Source: Alphaproteobacteria bacterium
Lineage (GTDB): Bacteria > Pseudomonadota > Alphaproteobacteria > CAAGCB01 > CAG-977
Direction: 5' to 3'
Length of the DNA: 54,750 nucleotides
NCBI GenBank assembly: GCA_017480385.1
Contig: JAFVAT010000008.1
Location: 1 to 54,750, forward strand
In this document: piece by piece, positions 36,514 to 46,137 of the stretch
Position numbering within the stretch: the first letter of the stretch is position 1
Layout of the letters: each line of letters opens with the position of its first letter
The notes under the pieces: model-generated
Told to the model about the DNA's origin: nothing
The model's input: only the letters and a program-made list of their open reading frames with translations
Databases searched by the model: none
Made by a program: the position numbers and the translations under genes

Positions 36514-38462
36514 ACTCCTCGTTTGGTTTCCTGTTCAATTTGTTCGGTCAGAAGAATGAACTGATCCGTGTGATCGACTTTGACCGTTCCGGTATAATTT
36601 AACGCCGATAGCGTTTGTGTAAAAATACGGCGGACGGCATCATCAAAATCGACAGGCAAATCCTTTTGATGCCGCATGATCAAATCGAACCGGCGTTCGC
36701 TGCGGTGAGCCAATCCGTCCATTTGCAGCTTTCCCAAGCGGGTCAGAGTCAGGTCAAGCACAAACCGCACCGCATTTTGTTTCGCGTTCGTCCCTTTGGA
36801 AGGAGCAGCTTCCTCCTGCGGTTTTTGCAGGTAAAGGGAAACCGGTTCGACGATTGCTCCGGATAAGAAGGGAACCGTCCACCCTTTCCAGGCGGTCCGA
36901 CCGTCCGATGCCTTTTTCGAAGAAACGGCAAAATCTTTTTCCATTTTCTGAAACAGGCGCTGTCCTTTTTCGCCCAAGCTTTGTATTGCCGCTGCATTGG
37001 CTTCTCCGATCAGGGAAGCCAGCGGAACATTTTGAGTGCTTGCAGAGATAAAAGATAAAATTTGTGCCGGCAGTTTATTTCCGATTTGTGGCAGAACATT
37101 TTTAACGGCTTCGAAAGCAGAAGGCGAATCAGACTGCTGCAGCAGGTTCAGCGTTTCGCTGATGCTTTGAAAAATGTTTTTTTCCGCCGCTTCCGGAACT
37201 GTGAAAAAAAGCGGCTCGATTGTTTGGGTAATTTGAACGGTTACCGGCGTTAAATGCGGCAGGTGGATTTCCTCCTCCAAAGCCAAAACACCGACTTCCG
37301 TAACGACAAGAGGCGCGGAACCGGTTTTAAAATCAAAAACAACCCCCTTCAGAGGGATTTGTACGGCTGACTTTTCCGATGTCTTTTCGGCTGCTGCGGC
37401 TGTAACGGGCTCAGTTTCTTCCTTTATAACGGGCAAAACAGTCGATTCCAGCGTTTCCGAGAAGGAGGAAGAGGGCGTTTGAGGAGAAACGGCGGGGACG
37501 AAATCGGTTGGAGCCGCCTCTTTTTCCGTCGGCATTTCGATTGAAGGAAGGGCTGGCGTTTCCTGTCGGGACAGCGGGCTGTTGAAAAGAAGAGAGGGCG
37601 TTTCCGCCGGACTGTCGGGAACAGGCGTTTGAGACGGAGCTGAAGGAGAAGAAGCGGTTACTGCCGCTGTTGATTCCGAATTAACGGCAGGTGTGCCCTT
37701 TAAAGAATCGGTTAAGACGACCTGCGGACTGCCGGCTGACTGTATGGCGGTTTGTTCCGGTTCGGCTGTTTGCGGAACCGGCATTTCCTCCGGCATGGGA
37801 GCCGCGGACGCATCAGGAAGAGGAGACAGCATTGACTGCGCCGGCTGAGCCGAGGCCGTGGGCTGCGGTGTCGAAATCTGCGGGTCAGATATTGGCGGGA
37901 CGGGCGCATTTGGCGCGGGGGAAAGTTCAATCTGAACCGTTTGATGCGGCGTTAAAGGGGGCAGCTGTTCTTCGTTTGAAGCAGTCAGTTCATTCATTAA
38001 GGCCGTGATTTGTTCGGAAACGGAATGCAGGACAAAGGCTCTGAGAGGAATGGATTTCTTTGCCGACGGAGAAATAATGTCGGTTCGGGGACGTTCGGCG
38101 GCAACTGTCTGCAAGTTTTGGGCCGCCTTTTTTATGTCGGGCAAAGGAGCCGAAAAATGAATGCGGACAGAAAAAGTCTTTTTTAAATCGGCAGGTAAAA
38201 TCTTGATGCTGACCGGTGTTGAAACGCGCAGCACATGGGCCAGTTTAACCGGAACGGCCAGCTCTTTTCCGTTCGGGAGAGTCAATTGCATAATCGGCAG
38301 AGCGGAAGATGTCTCCGGAGGCGTAAGAACAGCGGGCAAAACAAAACCTGCCGGCAGCTCCGTCATTTCCGGCGGCGCATCGGGTAAAGGAATGACTGTT
38401 GACGCTGACGCAGTTTGAGCAGCCGGCCCTGAATTTTGCAAGGAAACAGTAGGGCTGCTCAT
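36504..38462 (-). CDS. FliK-like flagellar hook-length-control family protein
   Basis: 652 residues. Most of it is Pro/Ala/Ser/Thr/Glu-rich and probably disordered (about 180-380). The N-terminal 120 or so residues form a folded part (MQLTLPNGKELAVPVKLAHV). The C-terminus (about 545-640) resembles the FliK C-terminal switch domain, with AVRFVLDLTLTRLGKLQMDG followed by RFDLIMRHQKDLP and a final amphipathic helix and strand. A second, more typical fliK is at 52356-54341, so this one probably has another role; in related bacteria a protein of this kind follows flhG and remains unnamed. It lies 9 bases after flhG and overlaps the J-domain gene. It is likely cytoplasmic or exported through the flagellar secretion system. 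Confidence 0.65.
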   Translation of the reverse strand: MSSPTVSLQNSGPAAQTASASTVIPLPDAPPEMTELPAGFVLPAVLTPPETSSALPIMQLTLPNGKELAVPVKLAHVLRVSTPVSIKILPADLKKTFSVRIHFSAPLPDIKKAAQNLQTVAAERPRTDIISPSAKKSIPLRAFVLHSVSEQITALMNELTASNEEQLPPLTPHQTVQIELSPAPNAPVPPISDPQISTPQPTASAQPAQSMLSPLPDASAAPMPEEMPVPQTAEPEQTAIQSAGSPQVVLTDSLKGTPAVNSESTAAVTASSPSAPSQTPVPDSPAETPSLLFNSPLSRQETPALPSIEMPTEKEAAPTDFVPAVSPQTPSSSFSETLESTVLPVIKEETEPVTAAAAEKTSEKSAVQIPLKGVVFDFKTGSAPLVVTEVGVLALEEEIHLPHLTPVTVQITQTIEPLFFTVPEAAEKNIFQSISETLNLLQQSDSPSAFEAVKNVLPQIGNKLPAQILSFISASTQNVPLASLIGEANAAAIQSLGEKGQRLFQKMEKDFAVSSKKASDGRTAWKGWTVPFLSGAIVEPVSLYLQKPQEEAAPSKGTNAKQNAVRFVLDLTLTRLGKLQMDGLAHRSERRFDLIMRHQKDLPVDFDDAVRRIFTQTLSALNYTGTVKVDHTDQFILLTEQIEQETKRGVWA

Positions 38463-38471
38463 GGGCGGCTC

Positions 38472-39287
38472 TTATTCTTTGGTCAGACGCGCGGCAATGG
38501 CCAATACGTCTTCGGCAGCCTCCGTACTGGGGTGACGGCGCAGAATCGATGTCTGGTTGCGGATAGCGTCACGAACACGCGTATCCCGACGGATTACACC
38601 GGCCAAAGGTGGAGAAATGCGTAGAAAACCTTGGCAGGCTTTTAATAGGGTTGTATAGGTTCTTTCCCCTTCACGCGCAGAATTGGCCGAATTGACAACA
38701 ATATTAATGTTCGGCTGCTGCTGTTCCATGCAGATCATTTTGATAAAAGCATAAGCGTCTGTCAGAGAAGTCGGTTCGTCTGTGCAGACAATCAGCAGAG
38801 TTGCTGCCGAAGAAGCGAATAAGCGCACAGGCCTTTCTACGCCGGCGCCTAAATCGACGATGACCCGGTCATATCCGCCGGCCAATAAGCGCAGATCATC
38901 ATTGATCAGCTGCAGACGGCTGAGCGGCACATTGGACAGACTGCCCGATCCCGACCGACCGGCAATGATGTCAAAGTTGCCTTCCTCATAATGGCAAATC
39001 GCTTGGTTCAAAGTGATCTTTCCGGCGATGACGCTGCCTAAATCGTGTGTCGGCATCAATCCCAGCTGGATATCGATGTTCGCCAGTCCCAGATCCCCGT
39101 CAAACAGCAGCGTTTTCAGGCCGCTTTGGGCAAAAGCATGGGCCATGGTGATCGAAAACCAAGTTTTTCCGACGCCGCCTTTTCCGGAAGCAACGGCAAT
39201 CATATTGCGGACCTGCGGGCGCATAACCTTTCTGGGCGCCAAAGCCAGTATCTGTTCAGAGGAGTTTTGCGTTGGTGACGTATTCAT
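38472..39287 (-). CDS. flhG: MinD-like ATPase FlhG (FleN)
   Basis: 271 residues. The deviant Walker A motif SGKGGVGKTWFSITMAHAF (about residues 33-51) identifies the ParA/MinD family; LLFDGDLGLANIDIQLG and VIVDLGAGVE give the other nucleotide-binding motifs. Next to flhF it is FlhG, which limits flagellar number and, with FlhF, determines position. The N-terminus (TSPTQNSSEQILALAP) carries a DQ-like QIL segment as used to stimulate FlhF. The gene overlaps flhF by 4 bases, so the two are translationally coupled. The C-terminus lacks an obvious membrane-targeting helix. Confidence 0.92.
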   Translation of the reverse strand: MNTSPTQNSSEQILALAPRKVMRPQVRNMIAVASGKGGVGKTWFSITMAHAFAQSGLKTLLFDGDLGLANIDIQLGLMPTHDLGSVIAGKITLNQAICHYEEGNFDIIAGRSGSGSLSNVPLSRLQLINDDLRLLAGGYDRVIVDLGAGVERPVRLFASSAATLLIVCTDEPTSLTDAYAFIKMICMEQQQPNINIVVNSANSAREGERTYTTLLKACQGFLRISPPLAGVIRRDTRVRDAIRNQTSILRRHPSTEAAEDVLAIAARLTKE

Positions 39288-40270
39288 GATTTTTTCCTTG
39301 TAGCAGAATCGGATTCTTCCGATGACATCAAAAGCAGTCTTGCCAGAGAAACTGCATTGATCGGGGACAATCCCCTGGTAACGTTCGGACTCATGCTGGC
39401 TTCACATAAAGTTAAGCGTCCCGCGTCCGCTGCGGCCAAGACGCCGCCGAAACGCCGCGCCGCATCTAATCGCGTCGCCAGCAGGTAAACAGCGCCGGCT
39501 TCGGCAAAAGCCTCTGCCGTTTCCATGGATTCCAGCGGGTCAACGCCGGCAGGCATGACCATAACGGGTAAAACGTCTGCCGCTTCGATATAAGCGGTCA
39601 GGTATTCCATATCGCTGGGCTGGAACGGATTGAAAGCCGGCATGTCAATAAAGATTAAATCGCATGTTTTGCGCAAAGCCGTGATATGCGCCTGCATGTT
39701 TTCCGGGGACCGCGCCTTTAACAAAGTGATGTCCAGAATGTTGGTGAAAGCGACTAATTGTTCAGCCGCGCCGGCTCGCACGATATCCGCTGAAATCAAG
39801 CCGACCCGATGACCGGACAGACACGCGCGGGTCGCCAGTTTGCCGGTGATGACCGTTTTGCCGACACCGGCCGCACCGGTCAGCATAAAGGCCTGTCCTT
39901 TAATTTGTTCGGGCAAAGGGTGAAAGCTGAATACCGTATCCAGTGCGGAGGCAAAAGAAACCAAATCGTTTTTATTTTTGGATTCTTTGACATGCAGGAC
40001 GATTTTTTCGATCAGGGTGGAAGGCAGGGCATGATAACCGAGCGTTTCTCGAATAGTTTGATGCAAATCCGTTTCCTGCGGTTCTTCGCTGTTGTATAAC
40101 CGTTCGATTTCTTCATCACGGTCGTTTTCTTCAATCGCGGCTGTCAGACGAACGCCCGCGCCGGTTCCTAACCGCTGCGTCGATACGATGATCGCGTTTT
40201 CCCCCAGCTCATGGCGCAATTGGTCCATAGCTTCGGACATTGTCGGGGCGGTGTAGGTTTTAATTTTCAT
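39284..40270 (-). CDS. flhF: Flagellar biosynthesis GTPase FlhF
   Basis: 328 residues, shorter than many FlhF proteins because the basic linker is short. The N-terminus MKIKTYTAPTMSEAMDQLRH and LGENAIIVSTQRLG is diagnostic for FlhF. The SRP-type NG domain follows: FMLTGAAGVGKTVITGKLAT (G1), GLISADIVRAGAAEQL, and DLIFIDMPAF in the place of DTAG. The usual G4 TKLD reads TRLD. FlhF recruits early flagellar parts to the pole in polar flagellates. It is flanked by flhA and flhG in the usual order. Confidence 0.93.
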   Translation of the reverse strand: MKIKTYTAPTMSEAMDQLRHELGENAIIVSTQRLGTGAGVRLTAAIEENDRDEEIERLYNSEEPQETDLHQTIRETLGYHALPSTLIEKIVLHVKESKNKNDLVSFASALDTVFSFHPLPEQIKGQAFMLTGAAGVGKTVITGKLATRACLSGHRVGLISADIVRAGAAEQLVAFTNILDITLLKARSPENMQAHITALRKTCDLIFIDMPAFNPFQPSDMEYLTAYIEAADVLPVMVMPAGVDPLESMETAEAFAEAGAVYLLATRLDAARRFGGVLAAADAGRLTLCEASMSPNVTRGLSPINAVSLARLLLMSSEESDSATRKKS

Positions 40271-40280
40271 CTATGGTTCT

Positions 40281-42401
40281 CTAAACTTGTCCTACGGTTC
40301 TGATTTTTGCGCGCGGGTGAATCTCATTTTGCGATATTACCACAGTTGTGGGACGAAAGCGCTCAATAATTGAACGCACATACGGACGAATGCCGGGACT
40401 GGTCAGCAAAACCGGAGCTTCTCCGCGGGCTGCCTGATCTTCAAAGACCTGACGGATCCTTAAAATAAATTTTTGAATTTGGCTGGGCGGCATGGATAAT
40501 TGCTTTTCTTCGCCCTGTCCGGAAAGAGACTCGGCAAAGTTTTGCTCCCATTCGCCGGATAAAGTGACCAGCGGAATAATCCCGTCCGGTCCCGCGACGG
40601 CATTTGAAATCTGACGCGATAAACGCGTGCGGACATGTTCCGTAATGATCATCAAGCTTTGCGTGACCGAACAGGCCTCTGAAATGCCTTCCAAAATCGT
40701 CGGCAGATCGCGGATCGAAACACGCTCTGTCAGCAGGTTTTGCAGAACGCGTTGCACGCCGCCGATCGTGATGCGCTTCGGAATCAGTTCCTCGACCAGT
40801 TTCTGTTGATCCTTGTCCAGCTCATGCAGCAGTTTCTGCGTTTCCGTATAGCTGAGCAGTTCGGACATGTTGGCTTTGACTAATTCGGTGATATGCGTCG
40901 TGATGATTGTCGGACAATCGACAACCGTATAGCCGCGGAACATCGCGTCTTCCCGTGCCGTCATATCGATCCACATGGCGGCCAGACCGAATGTCGGCTC
41001 TTTTGTTTTTTCGCCCTGCAGCGTGATCTCTTCGCCGCGCGGATCCATGACCAGCAGCTTGTTCGGGCGCAGTTCCCCGCGACCGGCCTCCGTTTCTTTG
41101 ATGTAAATTACGTACGTATTCGGCGGCAGGCGCATGTTGTCCTGAATGCGCACTGACGGCATCACAAAGCCCATTTCCAATGCCAAAGCCCGCCGCAGAG
41201 CCTTGATCTGATCGGTCAGGCGGCGGTTGGACGTGTCATTGATTAAAGAAAGCAGACTGTACCCCAGTTCCAAACGCACCAAATCCATTTTCAGTACGCT
41301 GGAAATCGGTTCTTCGACAATGGGCGGCGGCGTTTCCGGCTGCTGTTCCAACAGCATGCGTTCTTCTTCTTCCTTGGCTTTTTGCTGCTGACGGATCAGA
41401 AAATAGGCCGTCGCACCGGTGACAACGCTTAAAAACATAAAAGGGGCTGCCGGCGTGCCGGGAAGGGTGGCCAGCATGAACGCCAGAAAAGAGGTCATGC
41501 CAAGCGCTTTCGGATAATGTGACAGCTGACCGAACAAAACTTTTTCCGTTCCGCCCGAAATGCCCGCTTTGGACACCATAATACCGGCGGCGACAGAAAT
41601 GATCAGCGCGGGAATCTGAGAGACTAAGCCGTCGCCGACCGTCAGGCGCATGTAAGTGTTCGCCGCTTTCATGAACGGCATATTCTGCTGCAAAATACCG
41701 ATTAAAATACCGGCAATAATGTTGATCGCCGTAATGACCAAACCGGCAATCGCGTCCCCGCGCACGAATTTCGAAGCACCGTCCATCGCACCGTAAAAAC
41801 TGGATTCCTGCGATAGTTCATCACGGCGCTTGCGGGCTTCCGGTTCATCAATCAAGCCGGAAGACAAATCCGCGTCGATCGCCATTTGCTTGCCGGGCAT
41901 TGCGTCTAAAGCGAAACGGGCGGCGACTTCCGCGATACGACCGGAACCTTTGGTAATCACCATAAAGTTGACCAACACCAAAATGGCAAACACGATGACT
42001 CCGATGATGAAATTGCCGCTCATGATAAATCCGCCGAACGCGGCAATGACGTGGCCGGCGGCTTCAGGACCGCGATAGCCATTGGCTAAAATCAAGCGGG
42101 TGGAGGACAGGTTCAGAGCCAGTCGGAACAACGTTGTAATCAACAGCACCAAAGGAAAGGACGTGAACTGAATCGGCTTTTCGATAAAAATAGAAGTCAT
42201 CAAAACCAGTACGGAAAACGTCAAAGACAGGGCCAAAGCTACGTCCAACAGCCACGGCGCCAATGGCAAAATCAGAATGACCAGCATCAAAACGATGCCT
42301 AATGCCAACGCAATATCCGACCGTTTTCCTATGGAAAAGAGGCCTTGTTTCAGGTTGGTCGGCGTTGGAATAGAGCCTGCTTTGACGGGTTCGTTTGCCA
42401 T
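40281..42401 (-). CDS. flhA: Flagellar export gate protein FlhA
   Basis: 706 residues. The N-terminal half has about eight membrane spans (SDIALALGIVLMLVILILPL and so on) and the FHIPEP family signature in the cytoplasmic loop, RFALDAMPGKQMAIDADLSS and GAMDGASKFVRGDAIAG. The C-terminal cytoplasmic domain from about residue 355 forms the nonameric ring that receives export substrates and chaperones. AAAGGA precedes the ATG. It lies 9 bases after flbD and 10 before flhF. Together with fliF-fliG it forms the basal body and export gate. Confidence 0.97.
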   Translation of the reverse strand: MANEPVKAGSIPTPTNLKQGLFSIGKRSDIALALGIVLMLVILILPLAPWLLDVALALSLTFSVLVLMTSIFIEKPIQFTSFPLVLLITTLFRLALNLSSTRLILANGYRGPEAAGHVIAAFGGFIMSGNFIIGVIVFAILVLVNFMVITKGSGRIAEVAARFALDAMPGKQMAIDADLSSGLIDEPEARKRRDELSQESSFYGAMDGASKFVRGDAIAGLVITAINIIAGILIGILQQNMPFMKAANTYMRLTVGDGLVSQIPALIISVAAGIMVSKAGISGGTEKVLFGQLSHYPKALGMTSFLAFMLATLPGTPAAPFMFLSVVTGATAYFLIRQQQKAKEEEERMLLEQQPETPPPIVEEPISSVLKMDLVRLELGYSLLSLINDTSNRRLTDQIKALRRALALEMGFVMPSVRIQDNMRLPPNTYVIYIKETEAGRGELRPNKLLVMDPRGEEITLQGEKTKEPTFGLAAMWIDMTAREDAMFRGYTVVDCPTIITTHITELVKANMSELLSYTETQKLLHELDKDQQKLVEELIPKRITIGGVQRVLQNLLTERVSIRDLPTILEGISEACSVTQSLMIITEHVRTRLSRQISNAVAGPDGIIPLVTLSGEWEQNFAESLSGQGEEKQLSMPPSQIQKFILRIRQVFEDQAARGEAPVLLTSPGIRPYVRSIIERFRPTTVVISQNEIHPRAKIRTVGQV

Positions 42402-42410
42402 TTATATCCT

Positions 42411-43739
42411 TTATCCGAAATCGTTCGGCGCGGCGGGAACCTCTGTTCCTTCTTCCATATACTGTTTCAGCTTGTTGCGCAGCGTGCGAATGGAGATGCC
42501 TAAAATATTCGCCGCATGCGTGCGGTTGCCCAAAGTATGCTTTAATGTGCTGATAATTAAATCTTTTTCGACATCGGCAACGGTGCGCCCGACCATACTG
42601 TCCGAAGACGATCCTGTTTCCTGCTGCGCCGACTGTTCCATTGATCCGGTCAGCATAATCGCTTCGGGCTCGATTTCTTTGCCGGTTGACAGCAATACGG
42701 CGCGGTGAATCGTGTTTTCCAATTCGCGCACATTGCCCTGCCAGCCATAGGACAAAAGCATCTCCGCGGCTTTTGAAGACAAGGGCTTGACAATAATGTC
42801 ATTCATTTCCGAATACTTTTTAATGAAGTAATCAGCCAGCGGCAGAATATCGTCCTTCCGCTGGCGCAGAGAGGGAATCGCGATATTGACAACGTTTAAT
42901 CGGAAATAAAGGTCCTCACGGAATGTCTTGTTTAAAACTTCCTGTTGCATGTTGCGGTTGGACGTTGCTAAAATTCGCACGTCGACATCAATCGGCTTTT
43001 TGCCGCCGATCCGGTCGATTTGACGTTCCTGTAAAACGCGCAGCAGTTTGGCCTGCAGACGAATATCCATTTCGCTGATTTCGTCCAAAAGCAAAGTGCC
43101 GCCGTCGGCTTCTTCAAATTTGCCGATCCGGCGGGCGACAGCACCGGTAAAGGCGCCCTTTTCATAGCCGAACAGCTCTGATTCCAAGAGATTTTCGGGA
43201 ATAGCCGCGCAGTTGACCGCGACAAACGGCGCCGAAGAACGTTTGGAGTTGGCGTGAATGTATTTGGCGATCACTTCTTTACCCGTGCCGGATTCGCCGG
43301 TAATCAGGACGCTGGCTGTAGAAGGCGCAATCTGTTTGGCCAGCTGCAGCACTTTTTCCATAGCGGCATCTTTGCAAATGACAGGCGTTGTCTGCATCGA
43401 AAAGGCCGATAAAACCGCGCCGATCAATTCCGCGTCCGGCGGCAGAGGAATATATTCTTTTGCGCCGGCTTTAATCGCTTTGACTGCCGCCCGCGCATCG
43501 GCGGCAACCCCGCAGGCGACGACAGGGACGCAGATGCGTTCGCTGTTCAGCCGTTCTACCAAAGAATAAATGTCCAGCTTTACGTCCGCCATGATCAGGT
43601 CGGCGCTCTGTCCGCCGCGCAGCAGCTCTAAAGCCTGATCTATGGATTCGGCCAAAGCAACAGATCCGCCCTTTTTGATAGCGATCTGACTGGCGGCTCC
43701 GATCTGTCCGTCCATAGCTCCGATTAACAACAGACGCAT
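42411..43739 (-). CDS. flbD: Sigma-54-dependent flagellar regulator FlbD
   Basis: 442 residues. The N-terminal receiver-like domain (1-115) lacks the acidic pair of real receivers (LLLIGAMDG where VVDDE is usual), as in Caulobacter FlbD, which is controlled by FliX rather than by classical phosphotransfer. The AAA+ domain holds Walker A GESGTGKEV, the sigma-54 contact loop GAFTGA, and Walker B TLLLDEISEMD. A Fis-type helix-turn-helix ends the protein (NRTHAANILGISIRTLRNKL). It sits between fliN and flhA, its usual place, and is the expected activator of the sigma-54 promoter before fliK (54381-54398). Autoregulation of this operon is possible but no site is seen. Confidence 0.94.
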   Translation of the reverse strand: MRLLLIGAMDGQIGAASQIAIKKGGSVALAESIDQALELLRGGQSADLIMADVKLDIYSLVERLNSERICVPVVACGVAADARAAVKAIKAGAKEYIPLPPDAELIGAVLSAFSMQTTPVICKDAAMEKVLQLAKQIAPSTASVLITGESGTGKEVIAKYIHANSKRSSAPFVAVNCAAIPENLLESELFGYEKGAFTGAVARRIGKFEEADGGTLLLDEISEMDIRLQAKLLRVLQERQIDRIGGKKPIDVDVRILATSNRNMQQEVLNKTFREDLYFRLNVVNIAIPSLRQRKDDILPLADYFIKKYSEMNDIIVKPLSSKAAEMLLSYGWQGNVRELENTIHRAVLLSTGKEIEPEAIMLTGSMEQSAQQETGSSSDSMVGRTVADVEKDLIISTLKHTLGNRTHAANILGISIRTLRNKLKQYMEEGTEVPAAPNDFG

Positions 43740-43768
43740 GTTTGTTTCCCTAAACGTTTAATAAGCAA

Positions 43769-44155
43769 CTAATTTCTTTCCGCTTTGATAATTTCCGTCA
43801 TTGTAATGCCCAGCCGGTCCTCAATAACAACAACTTCACCGCGGGCGACCAAACGATTGTTGACGTAAATATCAATCGCTTCGCCGATCTTGCGGTCCAA
43901 TTCGACAACGGCGCCGCGTCCCAGTTTTAACAGCTGGTGCACCTGCATGCTGGACTTGCCCAAAACGGCAGACACTTGAACGGGCACATCGTAAACGGCC
44001 TCCAATTCGGCTGAAGATTTTGGCTTTTCCGGAATCTCTTCGTTAAAACGGCTCTCCGAAGCTTTCCTTTTAGGAGCCGTGGTTTCATCTAGTTCGTTGA
44101 GGGACAATTCCTCTCCGTTTTCGGCATCTAAAGAAGTATCGTTTGTATCAGCCAT
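43769..44155 (-). CDS. fliN: Flagellar motor switch protein FliN
   Basis: 128 residues from the ATG at 44153-44155, with GGAG 9 bases upstream; a longer reading would run 51 bases further into fliH and is rejected. The C-terminal SpoA domain (about 50-125) is clear: VPVQVSAVLGKSSMQVHQLL, LGRGAVVELDRKIGEAIDIY, RGEVVVIEDRLGITMTEII. The N-terminal 45 residues are acidic and flexible, as is usual in Alphaproteobacteria. FliN forms the bottom of the C ring with FliM. It overlaps the fliH stop by 8 bases. Confidence 0.95.
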   Translation of the reverse strand: MADTNDTSLDAENGEELSLNELDETTAPKRKASESRFNEEIPEKPKSSAELEAVYDVPVQVSAVLGKSSMQVHQLLKLGRGAVVELDRKIGEAIDIYVNNRLVARGEVVVIEDRLGITMTEIIKAERN

Positions 44156-45086
44156 GGTGTTTTTCTCCGGTATGATCTGCGGACGGTTCATCAGCCGGCG
44201 CAGCATGTGTATATAATTTTAGCAGTTCTTCAGTGTGATTTAAAACATCTTGTGCATTTTTTTCCAATCCGCCGTTTTTCCATTCAACGCGACAGTCTCC
44301 GATCGGCATCGTATCATCGCGGACAACGGCGATTTTTCCGCCGTATGATTCCTTTTTAATCAATTCGGTTAATACCGGTTTGATTTTGTCCGCCAAAAAC
44401 GGATTCAGCCGCAAAGATATTTTAGGCTCATCTTTTAAAAAATGCAGATTTTTTTCCAACAGGGACCGAATTTCGTTTAAGGCGTTTGTTTCGCACAAGG
44501 CCGGAACGGCTTTCTGACAAACGGCCCAAGCGAAATTAACGGCTGTTTCAAAGGCATTTTGAGCATTTTTTTCCAACTGCTGCAAAATTTCTTTTAAGGA
44601 AGCGTCAATAGTACTCAACGTGTCAGAGTTTTGCTTTTCAATCGACACCATTGCCTCCTGCCATGCGGTTTCGCGTCCTTCTTCCAACCCGTTAAGGCGC
44701 CCTTCCTCCCGTGCTTTTTTTTCGGCGGCTTCCATTTGATTTATGGTAAATACGGGAATTGCTGCCGCGGAGGACGGGGTTTCTGCCGTCGGCTTTAAAG
44801 GCTCCTGCTCAACAGCTAAAGAGGGCGGTTCCTCATTTTGTACAGAATCCGTTTCTGAAGTCTTTTGTTCGGCAGGTTCCTGTTTTTCTTCTGTTTCCTG
44901 TTGGTCGGGAATATCTTTATCCTGTTCGGATTGGATCTGCGCCTGTTTGTTTAATGTGTCCAACAGCTGTGAAATGGAAGGCAGTCCGTCCACTGATTTG
45001 TCAGACAAATTTTCATTGGCGACCGGCTCATCGCTTTCCGGTTCGTCAAATCGTCTGTCAAACATGAACTTATATTCTTTCGCCAT
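44148..45086 (-). CDS. fliH: Flagellar assembly protein FliH
   Basis: 312 residues. The position between fliG and fliN and the layout identify it; sequence conservation is low, as is usual for FliH. A conserved-looking start (MAKEYKFMFDRRFDEPE) is followed by a Glu/Gln/Pro-rich low-complexity stretch to about residue 115, a helical segment with Gly-x-x-x repeats (ARE-EGRLNGLEEGRETAWQEA, the FliH dimerisation helix), and a C-terminal domain with RLNPFLADKIKPVL and PIGDCRVEWKNGGLE (the GDxRxEWxxGG motif shared with YscL/AtpF-H-like proteins). FliH regulates the export ATPase FliI and tethers it to the C ring. fliI is not in the window. Confidence 0.88.
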   Translation of the reverse strand: MAKEYKFMFDRRFDEPESDEPVANENLSDKSVDGLPSISQLLDTLNKQAQIQSEQDKDIPDQQETEEKQEPAEQKTSETDSVQNEEPPSLAVEQEPLKPTAETPSSAAAIPVFTINQMEAAEKKAREEGRLNGLEEGRETAWQEAMVSIEKQNSDTLSTIDASLKEILQQLEKNAQNAFETAVNFAWAVCQKAVPALCETNALNEIRSLLEKNLHFLKDEPKISLRLNPFLADKIKPVLTELIKKESYGGKIAVVRDDTMPIGDCRVEWKNGGLEKNAQDVLNHTEELLKLYTHAAPADEPSADHTGEKHHG

Positions 45087-45106
45087 TGTCTCTTGCCGTT
45101 AAAAGA

Positions 45107-46126
45107 TCAATAGATTAATTCGTCCTGCGATCCGCCGTCTGAAATGGTAATTTCACCGTTGTTGGCCAAATCTTTTGCGACTTGAACGATTGTCGCCTGA
45201 GCATCGTCAACGTCACGCAGTCGGACAGGTCCTAAGGCCTCCATATCTTCGCGCATCATCTTGCCGGCGCGTTCGGACATATTCTTGAAGAACAGATCTT
45301 TGATTACATCTGAAGCACCCTTCAAAGCAATGCTGAGTTTTTCCTTGTCCACATTGCGCAGCAGAACCTGTACGCCCATTGCGTCCAAACGGGTCAGGTC
45401 TTCGAAAGTGAACATCAAAGCTTTGATGCGTTCGGCGGATTCGCGGTTTCTGTCCTCCAAAGCGGCCATAAAGCGTCCTTCGGCGTTGCGGTCCATATTG
45501 TTGAACATTTCGGCGATCAATTCGTGCGAATCCTGACGTGTTGTTCTGGTCAGATTGTTCATGAATTCCGTGCGCAGCGTTTGTTCCAAGCCGTCTAAAA
45601 TATCTTTTTGAATCGCCTCCAATCGCAGCAAACGCATAATCACGTCCATTGCGAAAGATTCCGGCAGAAGTGTTAAAACCCGCGCGGAATGGTCAGGTTT
45701 GATTTTGGACAGGATTACAGCTACCGTCTGCGGATATTCGTTCTTTAAATAGTTGGCCAGAACTTGTTCGTTAATATTGCCCAGCTTGTCCCACATAGTA
45801 CGTCCGGCGGGGCCGCGGATTTCTTCCATAATGTTGTCAACGCGGTCTTTGGGGAGCGTTTTAAGCAGCAGCCGTTCCGTGTTTTCAAAATTTCCGACCA
45901 TGGTTCCGGGATTGGAAATGGAGCTGGCAAATTCCAAAAACAGTTTTTCAACGACAGCTGACGGAACTGATCCCAAAGATGTCATGACAACAGACAGTTC
46001 GCGGATCTCTTCATCTTCCAGCAAAGAAAGCATTTTTGTAATATACTCTTCCGGTAAAGACATCATCAAGATGGCCGCTTTTTGCGGGCCGGTCAGGTTA
46101 TAATAATTTTCAACCGCTTGTGCCAT
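45107..46126 (-). CDS. fliG: Flagellar motor switch protein FliG
   Basis: 339 residues, normal length. The N-terminal domain binds FliF ([20 protein letters not shown]); the middle domain shows the EHPQ-like motif as [14 protein letters not shown]; the C-terminal torque domain has the charged helix ([20 protein letters not shown] ... [20 protein letters not shown]). Its end ([16 protein letters not shown]) fits the alphaproteobacterial form. It couples ion flow through the stators to rotation and sets switching. The start lies 11 bases after fliF, with AAGGAA before the ATG. Confidence 0.97.
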   Translation of the reverse strand: MAQAVENYYNLTGPQKAAILMMSLPEEYITKMLSLLEDEEIRELSVVMTSLGSVPSAVVEKLFLEFASSISNPGTMVGNFENTERLLLKTLPKDRVDNIMEEIRGPAGRTMWDKLGNINEQVLANYLKNEYPQTVAVILSKIKPDHSARVLTLLPESFAMDVIMRLLRLEAIQKDILDGLEQTLRTEFMNNLTRTTRQDSHELIAEMFNNMDRNAEGRFMAALEDRNRESAERIKALMFTFEDLTRLDAMGVQVLLRNVDKEKLSIALKGASDVIKDLFFKNMSERAGKMMREDMEALGPVRLRDVDDAQATIVQVAKDLANNGEITISDGGSQDELIY

Positions 46127-46137
46127 AAAGAAATTCC

